In this document: positions 7,774 through 18,197 of the stretch, in pieces
How positions within the stretch are numbered: the stretch's first letter is position 1
How the letters are laid out: each line of letters starts with the position of its first letter
Source: Pedobacter caeni
GTDB taxonomy: Bacteria > Bacteroidota > Bacteroidia > Sphingobacteriales > Sphingobacteriaceae
DNA: 64,000 bases
Direction of reading: 5' to 3'
Assembly: GCF_900129215.1 (NCBI RefSeq)
Contig: NZ_FQUQ01000005.1
Location: forward strand, 186,001-250,000
The notes under the pieces: model-generated
Database searches by the model: none
Told to the model about the DNA's origin: nothing
Seen by the model: the letters and a program-made list of their open reading frames with translations, nothing else
Made by a program: the position numbers and the translations under genes

Positions 7774-8967
7774 ATGGCTACTCAAATAGATATCGATCTA
7801 ATTTCATCAGAAGAAGAAAGAATTAAGGCCCTGAACAGGTACGATATTCTGGATACTCCACCAGACGGTTCTTTTGACCGGATTACCCGACTGGCTGCGA
7901 ACATGTTGAAAGTTCCTGTCGCCATCGTTAGCCTTGTAGATACCGACCGCATCTGGTTCAAGTCAAAATATGGTGTAGAAGCACAGCAGATCAGCCGGGA
8001 GGAAGGCCTTTGTGCAGCTGCAATTTTATGTGATGAACTGTATCAGATTGAAGATGCTGCTGCGGATCCCCGGACCCTGGCCAATCCGCTGGTTTCAGGT
8101 GATTTTGGGCTGAGGTTTTATGCTGGTGTCCCATTGCGCACCAAGGATGGATTTAACCTGGGTACGTTCTGTGTGATTGATAAGGAGCCGAGAATACTGA
8201 GCCCCGGAGAAGAGGAGATCCTGAGAGATCTGAGGGACATTGTGATGGATCAGATGGAGTGGAGACTGGCTTCAAGAATCAGCCTTGCCCAGCACAATCA
8301 GGTTTTAAATACCACTGCCCACGACCTTAAAAACCCATTAACTACCATTCCTGTACGTGCAGACCTCATCAAGATGAAGAAAAGCAATCCGGAAATGGTA
8401 GATACCCTATGTGATCAGATTAAGATCGCCAGCTTAAATATGGTTCGCATCATTGATGAACTGTTGCAGGTGGGCAGCATGGAAGCCGGAAAAATTCATT
8501 TGTTACTGATCAAGGTGAACGCTTCTTTTTTAGTCAGCAATGTGGTTTCTATGAATCAGCCATTGGCAGAGAGAAAGAACCAGACCCTGCATTTCAGCTA
8601 TGAAAAAGACCTTTATGTAAATGCTGATGAAGGAAAGTTAACCGAGATTGTCGACAACCTGGTGAACAATGCCATCAAATATTCGCCCATGGGCACAAAC
8701 ATCTTTGTCCGCGTAAAAGAGCTGGGTGAGAAAGTCGTCATCGAAGTAGAAGACCAGGGTTTAGGCCTTACTGCTGAAGATCAGGGGAAGCTCTATCAGC
8801 GCTTCACCCGTCTGAGCGCTCAGCCTACGGGAGGAGAAAACTCAACGGGCCTTGGCCTTTCCATCGTGAAAGTGCTTGTGGAGGCACATGAAGGTACCAT
8901 CCGTGCAGAAAGCGAAGGAAAAAGCAAAGGCTGTAAGTTTATTGTTCAGCTGCCTTCAAGAAATTAA
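7774..8967 (+). CDS. Cytosolic GAF-domain sensor histidine kinase
   Basis: About 397 residues with no membrane segment. A GAF domain (roughly 20-165) is followed by a HisKA dimerisation helix with the phospho-accepting histidine in TTAHDLKNPL (residue 183 from this start), then an HATPase domain with N box (NLVNNAIKYSP), G1 (DQGLGL) and G2 (GLGLSIVK). The in-frame ATG at 7762 would add four residues. No response regulator is adjacent, so it is an orphan kinase; the GAF domain suggests a soluble ligand or redox signal. Its stop overlaps that of the convergent epimerase gene (TTAA at 8964-8967). Confidence 0.88.
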   Translation: MATQIDIDLISSEEERIKALNRYDILDTPPDGSFDRITRLAANMLKVPVAIVSLVDTDRIWFKSKYGVEAQQISREEGLCAAAILCDELYQIEDAAADPRTLANPLVSGDFGLRFYAGVPLRTKDGFNLGTFCVIDKEPRILSPGEEEILRDLRDIVMDQMEWRLASRISLAQHNQVLNTTAHDLKNPLTTIPVRADLIKMKKSNPEMVDTLCDQIKIASLNMVRIIDELLQVGSMEAGKIHLLLIKVNASFLVSNVVSMNQPLAERKNQTLHFSYEKDLYVNADEGKLTEIVDNLVNNAIKYSPMGTNIFVRVKELGEKVVIEVEDQGLGLTAEDQGKLYQRFTRLSAQPTGGENSTGLGLSIVKVLVEAHEGTIRAESEGKSKGCKFIVQLPSRN

Positions 8968-9830
8968 AAGCAGGTTACTTTCCAATTCCGTGTCCATTCT
9001 TCCTGAGGGTTTAAAGAGAGGATGCCTTCCTTTTGTTCCAGGTGCTGCTGATGATGGATACCATCGGCTATTCCGCACCAGGGCTCCAGACATACAAAAT
9101 CAGCATCTTTAGCAGACCAGATGCCAAAGAAAGGAAAATCACTGAACTGAAAATCCAGACCATGGGTATCCTTTCTGCTTTTTATAGAAATGCAGTCACT
9201 TTGCAATTGCTTAAACACCAGTGCATCCTCATAAAATAACTCATGCTTTAAAGGAAGCTGTCCATCTTTTAAGAGGATACTTTCCGTTTCATCATCTATG
9301 AGATCATGGTGTATTTTATTGGAAACCAATTGCTGGTCTTTATTGAATTGCAGGTAGTAATCGGTATAGGTTAAGCCTTCTGTCAGCGGTACAGCGAATG
9401 CTGGATGCCCTCCAATTGAAAACCAAAGTTGTTCAGCTCCGGTATTGGCGACTTCATAGCTACAGCTGATGCCTTGCTCCGTTAATTGGTAACGCAGACC
9501 AAGGCGAAAATGAAAAGGATAAACTTTTAAGCTTTCCTCATCATGCTCCAGTGTAAAGAGGATTTCCGTTTCAGAAATCTGATCCACCTTAAATTCTCTG
9601 TCCCTCGCAAAACCGTGACGGGGAAGAGTATAGGCCTGATCTTTAAAATAGTAAGTGTTGTCTTTTAAGCCTCCAACAATAGGGAAAAGTATAGGGCTGA
9701 ATTTTCCCCAGTATTCCGGATTGCCACTCCAGAGGTATTCCAGGCCTGTTTTTTTATGCTTTAAACTTTGTAGTTCTCCTCCTTTAGCAGAGAAGGAAGC
9801 GTAGATTTTAGTGTTTTCCAGGATAATCAT
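8964..9830 (-). CDS. Aldose 1-epimerase family protein (LacX-like)
   Basis: 288 residues of the galactose-mutarotase fold. Candidate catalytic residues are H72 (PRHGFARDREF), H142 (GGHPAFAVP) and E249 (CLEPWCG), the usual acid/base pattern of aldose 1-epimerases. There is no signal peptide, so it acts in the cytosol on a hexose or hexose phosphate; the substrate is unknown. It is convergent with one histidine kinase gene and divergent from the other with about 100 bases between starts. No sugar operon is nearby. Confidence 0.85.
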   Translation of the reverse strand: MIILENTKIYASFSAKGGELQSLKHKKTGLEYLWSGNPEYWGKFSPILFPIVGGLKDNTYYFKDQAYTLPRHGFARDREFKVDQISETEILFTLEHDEESLKVYPFHFRLGLRYQLTEQGISCSYEVANTGAEQLWFSIGGHPAFAVPLTEGLTYTDYYLQFNKDQQLVSNKIHHDLIDDETESILLKDGQLPLKHELFYEDALVFKQLQSDCISIKSRKDTHGLDFQFSDFPFFGIWSAKDADFVCLEPWCGIADGIHHQQHLEQKEGILSLNPQEEWTRNWKVTCF

Positions 9831-9928
9831 ATAGGTTAAAAGTAAAAATTAAACCTGAAAATCAATTGATCATTTGTCACAGTCATGTCAACCATTTTTT
9901 GTTATATTTAGGTCCTGCCTGGGAAAAA

Positions 9929-12286
9929 ATGAATATAGAAAACAAATTATCCTCTACAACAACCGTCTTGTTCAGGAAACCTAAAGCGATGGGGATCCTT
10001 GTATTTATACTCCTCACTGCCATCATTCTCTTTGTTGCCAATCAGCGTTACCGACTGGTGCAGGAAGATAAACGATTGGAAATGTCCAGGATACTGAGTA
10101 CTGTGAAGCACAATATCGATCAGTCTTTAAAGAATAGTTATACCGCTGCACTGACCCTCGGACTCACCATTAATGGGGATGGTGTTCCTAAGAATTTTGA
10201 AACGGTGGCTGCACAGCTGATCAATTCTAACCGGACCTTATCTTCGGTGCAACTTGTACCGGATGGAGTGATTAAATATATCTATCCCCTGAAGGGAAAC
10301 GAGAAAGCCTTAGGTGTGGATATTTTTAAACTCTCAAAAGTCGTCTCCCTTGAGGCCGAAAAAGCGATCGAACTTAGAAAGATGTATTTCGCCGGACCAA
10401 TAGAATTGCAGCAGGGAGGGATGGGCATTGTAGGCCGGATGCCTTTGTTTTTTGACAATAAATTCTGGGGTTTTTCTGCTACAGTGATTAAGCTGGACGT
10501 ATTTCTGAAACAAGCAGGTTTATATGATCAAATGAACAACAAATTTCACTTTCAGTTGTCAAAAGTAAACCCTGTTACCGGTAAAGAAGAGTTTTTTCTC
10601 CCTGTTTTTCCAGATTATACGACATCAAGCCAGGAGACCATAGATTTTCCTGATGGCGACTGGAAACTGTATGTGTTGGCCTCTGATGCTTATAAGCCGC
10701 ACTTGAAAATCATTTTTCCGACGATATTCAGTGTGCTGCTTGCTGCGCTGACCGGTTTTTTAGTTTACCTCGTCTTTAAAAAACCCGCAGAACTACAGAT
10801 ATTGGTTCATGATCAGGCTTCCCGTTTACTGGAAAATGAAATTAAATTTAAAACCATATTTGACCAGGCTGCAATAGGTATTATGGAAGTAGATTCCAAT
10901 ACCGGCACATTTTTGCGGATCAATGGGAAACTTTGTAGAATACTGGGATATTCGGAAGCAGAATTACGTCAGACAACTTTTCAGGCCCTGACTCATCCGG
11001 ATGATTTAAAAGAAGATTTGCGTTACTTTCAGCAAATGAGGGCCGGGTTGATCAGAGAGTTTGAACTCTTAAAAAGGTATTACAGGAAAGATGGACAAGT
11101 GGTGTGGGTAAATTTAATGATTACCCCCTTATGGAAGCCGGGGACTCCTCCAACAAGCCATATTACCGTTGTAGAAGATGTGACGGCCAGGGTTGAAGCG
11201 GAGCAGGTTGCGGAAGAGTACCAGCACCGCCTGGAATCTTTGATCAATACGATTGATGGGATCGTATGGGAGGCAAATCCGCAAACCTTTGACTTTTCCT
11301 TTATCAGTAAAAAAACAGAAGACATTTTAGGATATACGGCAGAGGAATGGTTATCCTCCCCAACCTTTTGGGCTGATCATGTTCATCCCGACGACAGAGA
11401 CTGGGCGATCGACTACTGTGTCGTTTGTACGAGGAAGCTGGAACAGCATGATTTCGAGTACCGGATGATGGCAAAAGACGGAACTATAGTCTGGCTTCGG
11501 GATATTGTAAATGTGATCGCAGAGGAAGGCAGAGCTGTACTGCTGAGGGGAATCATGATCGACATAACAAAGCAGAAACAGGCGGAAAGAGACCTGAATC
11601 ATTCCTTTGACCTGGTAACTGAGCAAAACAAGCGCCTGCTGAACTTCTCTTATATCGTTTCCCATAACCTGCGCTCGCATACGAGTAACATCCAGTCTAT
11701 TTCTACCTTAATTGATACCACAAACTCCGATGAAGAGCGGGATGAGATGATCGGGCTTTTAAAAACGGTATCTGATGCACTCAATGAAACCTTAGTGAAT
11801 TTAAATGAGGTGGTCAACATTCAGACCAATATTAACATCATTGTAGAGCCGCTCAACCTGAGCAGGTATATCGAAAAAACCCTGAATGTCCTTCACGATC
11901 AGATTGTATTGAAGCATGTGGTGATTGTGAACAAGGTAACTGAAGATGTGCTGGTCAATTATAATCCGGCTTATCTGGAAAGCATCCTGCTGAATTTTAT
12001 TTTCAATGCCATCCGTTACAGTGATGAAAACAGAACGCCTTTGATTGAGTTGAGCTGCCATCGGGAAGACATGATGGTCTTACAGATCTCTGATAACGGA
12101 ATTGGAATGAACCTGGAAAAATATGGGGATGAATTGTATGGAATGTACAAGACTTTTAACGGAAATCCGGATTCCAAAGGAGTTGGTTTATTTATTTCCA
12201 AGAACCAGATCGATGCGATGGGAGGGAAGGTCAGTGTAGAAAGTGAGGTTGGTGTGGGAACTACTTTTAAGATTTATTTCAAGTAA
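9929..12286 (+). CDS. Membrane sensor histidine kinase with CHASE and two PAS domains
   Basis: About 785 residues. I place the start at the second in-frame ATG because the first 21 codons from 9866 are unlike a signal or membrane N terminus and overlap the divergent promoter region. Order: membrane helix (about 23-43), an extracytoplasmic CHASE-like sensor (about 50-245), second membrane helix (about 260-282), PAS (about 295-410), PAS (about 425-545), histidine-kinase helix with H579 in IVSHNLRSH, and an HATPase domain with SDNGIGM and GVGLFISK. It has no receiver domain and no adjacent regulator, so it is an orphan. The CHASE ligand cannot be predicted. Confidence 0.85.
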   Translation: MNIENKLSSTTTVLFRKPKAMGILVFILLTAIILFVANQRYRLVQEDKRLEMSRILSTVKHNIDQSLKNSYTAALTLGLTINGDGVPKNFETVAAQLINSNRTLSSVQLVPDGVIKYIYPLKGNEKALGVDIFKLSKVVSLEAEKAIELRKMYFAGPIELQQGGMGIVGRMPLFFDNKFWGFSATVIKLDVFLKQAGLYDQMNNKFHFQLSKVNPVTGKEEFFLPVFPDYTTSSQETIDFPDGDWKLYVLASDAYKPHLKIIFPTIFSVLLAALTGFLVYLVFKKPAELQILVHDQASRLLENEIKFKTIFDQAAIGIMEVDSNTGTFLRINGKLCRILGYSEAELRQTTFQALTHPDDLKEDLRYFQQMRAGLIREFELLKRYYRKDGQVVWVNLMITPLWKPGTPPTSHITVVEDVTARVEAEQVAEEYQHRLESLINTIDGIVWEANPQTFDFSFISKKTEDILGYTAEEWLSSPTFWADHVHPDDRDWAIDYCVVCTRKLEQHDFEYRMMAKDGTIVWLRDIVNVIAEEGRAVLLRGIMIDITKQKQAERDLNHSFDLVTEQNKRLLNFSYIVSHNLRSHTSNIQSISTLIDTTNSDEERDEMIGLLKTVSDALNETLVNLNEVVNIQTNINIIVEPLNLSRYIEKTLNVLHDQIVLKHVVIVNKVTEDVLVNYNPAYLESILLNFIFNAIRYSDENRTPLIELSCHREDMMVLQISDNGIGMNLEKYGDELYGMYKTFNGNPDSKGVGLFISKNQIDAMGGKVSVESEVGVGTTFKIYFK

Positions 12287-12302
12287 GCTCTGGTTTTATC
12301 AA

Positions 12303-12332
12303 ACTGCGGAGGATGGAAAAAACCTCCGCAGT
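12303..12332. terminator. Bidirectional terminator between kinase and efflux genes
   Basis: Perfect 10-bp stem ACTGCGGAGG/CCTCCGCAGT with a 10-base loop between two convergent genes. No strong U-tract on either side. Confidence 0.6.
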
Positions 12333-12373
12333 ACTGACTAACAAATAGAAATATAGGGGGAAAGATCTTTGTT

Positions 12374-13792
12374 TTATTCGATGATACCGCCTCCCAAAGC
12401 AGTATAAAGTTCCACATCTGCGCCTAAACGCTGACGTTTCAGGTTGCTCAGTTCCAGTTCACTCTGCAATAGGTTTCCCTGTGCAAGGATCACTTCTAAA
12501 TAAGTTGCCATGCCGCTTCCGAAGAGCATGTTCGCATTTTTTATGGCCGAGCGGAGGGTGTTAACCCGAGTTTCGGCAATGGCAACCTGTTCTTTTAACC
12601 GTGCTGATTTAGCGAGTGCATCCGAAACTTCGGTCACCGCAGTAAGCACAGTCTGTCTGAATTGTAACACAGACTTTTCTCTTTCTACCTTGGCAATTTC
12701 GAAGGCTGTTTTCAGCTTTCTGCGTTGAAAGATAGGTTGTGTAACTGACCCTGCAACCATGCCGAATAAGGAACCGGGGATGTTAAACCAGTTGCTGGCT
12801 TTGAAAGAGTTCAGTCCGCCGTTTGCCGTGATGTTCAGAGATGGGTACATGCTTGCCTGTGCAATGCCAACAGATTCGTTGCTGGCACGAAGCGCATATT
12901 CGCTTGCTTTTACATCCGGACGGTTGTTCAGTAAAGCCACCGGATATCCGGTAGGCATTTGCGACGCGGGAGCGACCTCATTCAGTTTCTTTACCCGGTT
13001 GATGGAAGAAGGCAGTGTTCCTGTCAACAGGCTCAATGCATTTTCCTGAATGCTGATGCTTTGCTGAAGGGACGGAACCAGCTGTGCTGAACTTAGTTTC
13101 TGCGCTTCTGCCTGTTGAACGGCCAATATGGTTGTCAATCCTGCATCCCATTGTAATTTTGTCATCCTTAACGTACTGTCGTTCAAGGCAAGCGTTCTGT
13201 TGGCGATCTGTAATTGCTCATCCAGCATCAACAGGTTGTAATAGCCAGTGGCTACTCCGGATACCAGCTTGCTACGGATCGCTTTTGAAGCTTCACGTGT
13301 CTGAAGGTATTCTGATAAAGCCTTTGCTTTCATTCCTTTTAATTTCCCAAAGAAACCAACCTCCCAGGAAAGATTTAAAGCTGCATTGTAATCCTGTACT
13401 GACCTTGAACCGATAAACTGACCGATACTCAAGCCATTTAAGCTGTTTTTTGAAGGTGTACTGGAATTCGCCTGAATGTTTAAACCCAGTTCCGGCAGGA
13501 AGTTTACTTTTGCTTCACGAAGGCTCTGATCTGCGCTTTCAATGTTTTTCAGGGCAATCAGCAGGTCAAAGTTTTTCGCGTTTGCACTGTCGATCAGCGA
13601 TTGTAATTCCGTATCGTTAAAAAAGGCTTTGGTACTCAATGCCGCGACACTCGTAGAATCTGTTTTGGCCTCTTCAGATCTGAATTGCTGTGGAAGATTC
13701 ATGCCCGGTCGGACATAATCCTTACCGACCTTGCATCCTGAAATCAGGATGGCTAAGGCGGTAACGGTATATAATTTATGTAAATGATTCAT
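12374..13792 (-). CDS. RND efflux outer-membrane lipoprotein (TolC/OprM family)
   Basis: 472 residues with a lipobox LISGC (C20). Two long alpha-helical OEP repeats follow, with coiled-coil sequence rich in Q, A and L (for example around 185-240 and 385-440). It forms the outer-membrane exit duct of a tripartite pump. It starts 2 bases after the permease stop, the last gene of the adaptor-permease-channel operon. Length is normal for the family (about 450-480). Confidence 0.92.
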   Translation of the reverse strand: MNHLHKLYTVTALAILISGCKVGKDYVRPGMNLPQQFRSEEAKTDSTSVAALSTKAFFNDTELQSLIDSANAKNFDLLIALKNIESADQSLREAKVNFLPELGLNIQANSSTPSKNSLNGLSIGQFIGSRSVQDYNAALNLSWEVGFFGKLKGMKAKALSEYLQTREASKAIRSKLVSGVATGYYNLLMLDEQLQIANRTLALNDSTLRMTKLQWDAGLTTILAVQQAEAQKLSSAQLVPSLQQSISIQENALSLLTGTLPSSINRVKKLNEVAPASQMPTGYPVALLNNRPDVKASEYALRASNESVGIAQASMYPSLNITANGGLNSFKASNWFNIPGSLFGMVAGSVTQPIFQRRKLKTAFEIAKVEREKSVLQFRQTVLTAVTEVSDALAKSARLKEQVAIAETRVNTLRSAIKNANMLFGSGMATYLEVILAQGNLLQSELELSNLKRQRLGADVELYTALGGGIIE

Positions 13793-13794
13793 TG

Positions 13795-16700
13795 TTAATG
13801 TGATTTGACGTCGTCGTTTGTTTCAACTACCGGTTTTCCGGTTACTTTTTCCTGTAGGGACTGGAAGACTACAAATAATACAGGAATGATAAACAGTCCG
13901 AGTACTACACCTGCAAGCATCCCGCCGGCAGCACCAGTACTGATCGAGCGGTTACCCATCGCAGAACCACCTGTAGCAATCATCAGCGGGATCATACCTG
14001 CTACGAAGGCCAGGGAAGTCATCAGGATCGGTCTCAGACGAAGTCTGGAACCTTCCAGGGCAGCAGCAATCAGCTCCATACCTTCTCTTCTGCGTTGTAA
14101 GGCGAACTCAATGATCAGAATGGCATTTTTGGCCAGCAATCCGATCAGCATGATCAAACCTACCTGTACATAGATGTTGTTGTCTATTCCGGCAATCTTG
14201 ATGGCGATAAATACGCCTAATAATCCCGTAGGAATAGAAAGCATTACGGCCAGTGGCAAAATATAACTTTCATACTGTGCAGCCAGCAGGAAGTAAACAA
14301 ACAGGAGACTCAGACTCAAAATGAAAAGGGTTTGAGAACCTGAAGATTTCTCTTCTCTGGAAAGGCCGTTCCATTCATAACTGTATCCGTTAGGTAATTT
14401 CTCGCTCAACAGGGTTTCAATCTGCTCCATGATCTTACCATTGCTCACTCCCGGTTTTGCAATTGCATTTACCGTAATGGAATTGAACAGGTTATAACGG
14501 TCTACAGATTCCGGACCATATACTCTTTTTACAGTTACCAGTTCACTCGCCGGAACCATTTTACCCTGTGCATTCTTCACGAATACCATATTCAGAGATT
14601 CTTTATCGGTTCTGTACATGCCATCGGCCTTCACATTTACCCGGTAATATTTACCGAAGCGGTTAAAATCTGAGGCTTGTGCACCACCGTAATATACCTG
14701 GATTGTACTGAGTAAATCTCTTACACTGACACCCAGTTGTTTTGCTTTTTCATCATTTACTTCCAGTTCAAACTGCGGATAATCTGCTTTGAAAGTGGTA
14801 AAGGCTACCGCTACTCCATCCAGTCCGAACAACTGTCCGACAATCCCATTGGCCACACCACTGAATTTCTGCAGGTTACCACCTGTTCTGTCCTGTAATA
14901 CAAACTCTGCACCACCAATTGCACCATAACCTGCTACCGGAGGCATTCTGAATACACTTACGGTACCTTCTTTTAAAGTCGCCATTTTGGCATTGATCAG
15001 GCCAATTACGCCATCCATATCCTGCACTTCACCTCTCTCTTTAGGCGCTTTCAGTTTACTGAAACCTAAACCATAAGCAGGGCTTGATGAATTACTCATG
15101 ATGTTGAAACCGGATACACTCGTTACGTTTTTCACTGCATCAAATGTTCTCAGCGTAGAATCGACTCTTTTGATGAATTTCGTAGTCCGGTCTAATCCCG
15201 TACCTGAAGGCATCGTTAAAGAATAGATAATGAAACTATCATCTTCATTCGGAACAAACCCTTTAGGAGTAGTGTTCATCATATAGAAAGTAAGACCGGT
15301 TACCAGGGCCAGTGCTGCCAGACTAAGCCATTTGAATCTGATCAGGAATTTCAGGCTTCCGATATATTTGTCTGTCATTCTGTTGAATGAAGTATTGAAC
15401 GCGCTGAAGAACCTTTTAGAGAAACCTTCTTTTTTACCTTCTTTTTCAGCATGGTTGTTTTTTAAGAAAAGGGCACATAAAGCCGGACTCAAAGTCAGTG
15501 CGTTTACCGCCGAAATCAAAATCGCAATCGCCAGGGTAAAGGCAAACTGCTTATAGAAAATCCCTGAGGAACCTTCCATAAATCCGATAGGGAGGAATAC
15601 TGCTGCCATTACCAGGGTAATGGATACAATTGCTCCTGTAATCTCGCTCATTGCCGAATAGGTGGCTTCACGGGCCGACATATGGGTCCCTTCCATCTTG
15701 GCATGGACCGCTTCCACCACCACAATCGCATCATCGACCACAATCCCGATGGCAAGTACCAATGCGAAAAGGGTCAGTACGTTGACGGTGAAACCAATCA
15801 TTTGCAGGAAGAAGAAGGTACCGATAATCGCTACCGGAACCGCAATCGCCGGGATTAAGGTAGACCTGAAATCCTGAAGGAAAATAAACACCACAATAAA
15901 TACCAGAACGAAGGCCTCAATCAGGGTTGTTTTTACCTGGCTGATCGACTCGTCCAGTCTTTCCTTGGTACTTTGAAGGATATCATATTTTATCCCTTTC
16001 GGAAATGATTTCTCCGCTTTAATCAGCGATTTACGCACTTGAATCTCGATCTCGTTCGCATTGGAACCACTGGCCTGAAGGATCCCTAAGGTTACGGCAT
16101 CTTTACCGTTCATTTTAGAGTCACTATTATAACTTGCAGCACCAAATTCAATCCTGGCCACATCCTTTAAACGAAGGATTCCGCCATCAGGATTAGACTT
16201 AATGATCAGGTTTTCATACTGCTCAGGAAGGTTTAACTTTCCTTTATACTTCACTACATACTCTATGGCTTCTTTGGATTCCTCACCAAATTTTCCGGGA
16301 GCAGTTTCCAGACTCTGGTCGTTAATGGCTGCGGTTACATCTGCCGGAGTAAGGTTGTTGGCCGACATTTTCTGCGGATTCAACCATACCCTCATCGAGT
16401 AATCTTTGGAACCAAAAATCTGCACCTGACCCACACCCTGAATCCTTTTCAGTTCAGGAACAAGGTTGATCTTGGTGTAGTTCTGAAGGAACTTCTCATC
16501 GTATTTCGCTTTGTCTTCACTATAAATATTGAAGTACATTACGTTACTGTTCTGTTGTTTTGAGGTACTGATCCCCGCCAGTAATACCTCTGCAGGCATC
16601 TGACTGTTGATCTGTGAAACTCTGTTCTGGACGTTTACCGCTGCCTGATCCGGATTTGTCCCTTGTTTAAAGACAATAGAGATCGAGAACGAACCGTCGT

Positions 16701-16950
16701 TACTGGCAGTAGATTTCATGTAATCCATATTTTCCACCCCATTGATGGATTCCTCCAAAGGTGTAATTACGGATCGGATTACCGCCTCACTGTTTCCTCC
16801 GGGATAACTCCCTGATACCATTACCGTGGGCGGGGCAATGTCTGGAAATTGGGTAATTGGAAGTCGGGTCAAACCTACGATCCCCAGCAAAACAAGCAAG
16901 ATGGAGATTACCGTAGCCAATACCGGCCTTCTTATGATAGATTGTAACAT
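13795..16950 (-). CDS. RND efflux permease (HAE-1, AcrB-like)
   Basis: 1051 residues, full length for AcrB-type drug/proton antiporters. The first membrane helix is at 10-28; the proton-relay aspartates D406 and D407 lie in AIGIVVDDAIVVVEAV; the matching lysine is in GLLAKNAILIIEFA near residue 930. Two large periplasmic loops and a C-terminal helix bundle (GMLAGVVLGLFIIPVLFV) are present. It pumps hydrophobic compounds using the proton gradient. It sits between adaptor and channel genes (24 and 2 bases apart). A candidate LytTR-type site precedes the operon. Confidence 0.95.
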   Translation of the reverse strand: MLQSIIRRPVLATVISILLVLLGIVGLTRLPITQFPDIAPPTVMVSGSYPGGNSEAVIRSVITPLEESINGVENMDYMKSTASNDGSFSISIVFKQGTNPDQAAVNVQNRVSQINSQMPAEVLLAGISTSKQQNSNVMYFNIYSEDKAKYDEKFLQNYTKINLVPELKRIQGVGQVQIFGSKDYSMRVWLNPQKMSANNLTPADVTAAINDQSLETAPGKFGEESKEAIEYVVKYKGKLNLPEQYENLIIKSNPDGGILRLKDVARIEFGAASYNSDSKMNGKDAVTLGILQASGSNANEIEIQVRKSLIKAEKSFPKGIKYDILQSTKERLDESISQVKTTLIEAFVLVFIVVFIFLQDFRSTLIPAIAVPVAIIGTFFFLQMIGFTVNVLTLFALVLAIGIVVDDAIVVVEAVHAKMEGTHMSAREATYSAMSEITGAIVSITLVMAAVFLPIGFMEGSSGIFYKQFAFTLAIAILISAVNALTLSPALCALFLKNNHAEKEGKKEGFSKRFFSAFNTSFNRMTDKYIGSLKFLIRFKWLSLAALALVTGLTFYMMNTTPKGFVPNEDDSFIIYSLTMPSGTGLDRTTKFIKRVDSTLRTFDAVKNVTSVSGFNIMSNSSSPAYGLGFSKLKAPKERGEVQDMDGVIGLINAKMATLKEGTVSVFRMPPVAGYGAIGGAEFVLQDRTGGNLQKFSGVANGIVGQLFGLDGVAVAFTTFKADYPQFELEVNDEKAKQLGVSVRDLLSTIQVYYGGAQASDFNRFGKYYRVNVKADGMYRTDKESLNMVFVKNAQGKMVPASELVTVKRVYGPESVDRYNLFNSITVNAIAKPGVSNGKIMEQIETLLSEKLPNGYSYEWNGLSREEKSSGSQTLFILSLSLLFVYFLLAAQYESYILPLAVMLSIPTGLLGVFIAIKIAGIDNNIYVQVGLIMLIGLLAKNAILIIEFALQRRREGMELIAAALEGSRLRLRPILMTSLAFVAGMIPLMIATGGSAMGNRSISTGAAGGMLAGVVLGLFIIPVLFVVFQSLQEKVTGKPVVETNDDVKSH

Positions 16951-16974
16951 GTTGATTTCGTATTAAAATGTAAA

Positions 16975-18162
16975 TTATTGTGCGCGGTAAACGCTGTCCG
17001 TATTCAGAGGCTTAGGTTTGATCACTGCTTCTTCAGCAAGACCATCAAGACCGGAAAATACGATGGTTTCTCCTTTTTTCAGCCCATCGCTGATCAGGTA
17101 GTTGTTGCCGCTTTTTCCGGAAACGGTAATCGCTCTGCGTTGCAGTTTATTACCTGGCCCAACGAAGTACACAAAGATTTTATCCTGTACATCCATAGTA
17201 GATGCTCTTGGAACCATCAATGCCTGTGCATGGGTTTCTTCCAGACGGACCTTTCCGGTATTACCCGAACGTAAAAGTCCGTTTGGGTTAGGGAATACGG
17301 CACGTAAGCTGATCGAACCTGTGTTTTTATCAAACTGACCATCCACGATCTGAATCTTTCCTTTTTGAGGATAAGTAGTCCCGTCGGCAAGGATTAAACT
17401 TACAGGAGGGAGTTTTTTCAGCTTTTCTGCCATTGATGACCCCGCGGTCTGTGCATTGAAATGCAGGAATGCAGGTTCGCTCATCGCGAAATAAGTGTAT
17501 ACTTCTCTCGTGTCAGAAAGGGTGGTCATGGGTTCAGCTTCGCCTTTGCTGATCAGGTTACCTACTCTTTTAGGGATTTTACCAATGTATCCGGAGATCG
17601 GCGCTTTAATCAGGGAGAAACCAATATTGATCTTTGCAGAAGCAATGGTTGATTTTGCCTGTGATACGGCTGCCTGAGCTTCGCTGAAATTGGCTTGCGC
17701 AGTACTCAATTGTACTTCAGAAACCACCTTGTTTTTTACCAATGGGGTGATTTTATCGACTTCGATCTGTGCAGTACGCAGTTTTGCTTTTGCAGCTTCC
17801 ATTGAAGCATTGGCGGTATTCAGTTGTTCCTGATAAACGCGGTCATTGATTTTAAATAAGGGCTGTCCGGCTTGTACATGTGCACCTTCGTCGACAAATA
17901 TTTTGTCCAGGTAACCATCTACCTGCGGACGGATGTCTACATTTACCTTTCCTTCAATCGAAGCGGAATAATCCGTAAAGGTAACTGCAGGCTGTTCCAT
18001 CACACTGATGACCGGAATTTCAGCAGGAGGGGGAGCTCCTGCACCAGCTGCCTGTTCGTTTGCTCCTTTCGAACCGCAACTGCTTAAAAGAGCTGCAGGG
18101 AAAAGCAAGGATAATAATAGTAAGTATCGCTTTTGATTTTTGGGGGTTGGAGGGAAAGACAT
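16975..18162 (-). CDS. RND efflux periplasmic adaptor (membrane fusion lipoprotein)
   Basis: 395 residues with a lipobox LLSSC (C29). The biotinyl-lipoyl-like halves flank an alpha-hairpin (about 105-175), followed by beta-barrel and membrane-proximal domains, in the AcrA order. It links the permease to the outer-membrane channel. It is the first gene of the pump operon, behind a promoter with a perfect -7 element and a 21-bp-period direct repeat. The LytS/LytTR pair lies immediately upstream on the same strand. Confidence 0.93.
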   Translation of the reverse strand: MSFPPTPKNQKRYLLLLSLLFPAALLSSCGSKGANEQAAGAGAPPPAEIPVISVMEQPAVTFTDYSASIEGKVNVDIRPQVDGYLDKIFVDEGAHVQAGQPLFKINDRVYQEQLNTANASMEAAKAKLRTAQIEVDKITPLVKNKVVSEVQLSTAQANFSEAQAAVSQAKSTIASAKINIGFSLIKAPISGYIGKIPKRVGNLISKGEAEPMTTLSDTREVYTYFAMSEPAFLHFNAQTAGSSMAEKLKKLPPVSLILADGTTYPQKGKIQIVDGQFDKNTGSISLRAVFPNPNGLLRSGNTGKVRLEETHAQALMVPRASTMDVQDKIFVYFVGPGNKLQRRAITVSGKSGNNYLISDGLKKGETIVFSGLDGLAEEAVIKPKPLNTDSVYRAQ

Positions 18163-18197
18163 TGCTTTTATAATTTATGTTCTTTTAAAAATGAATG

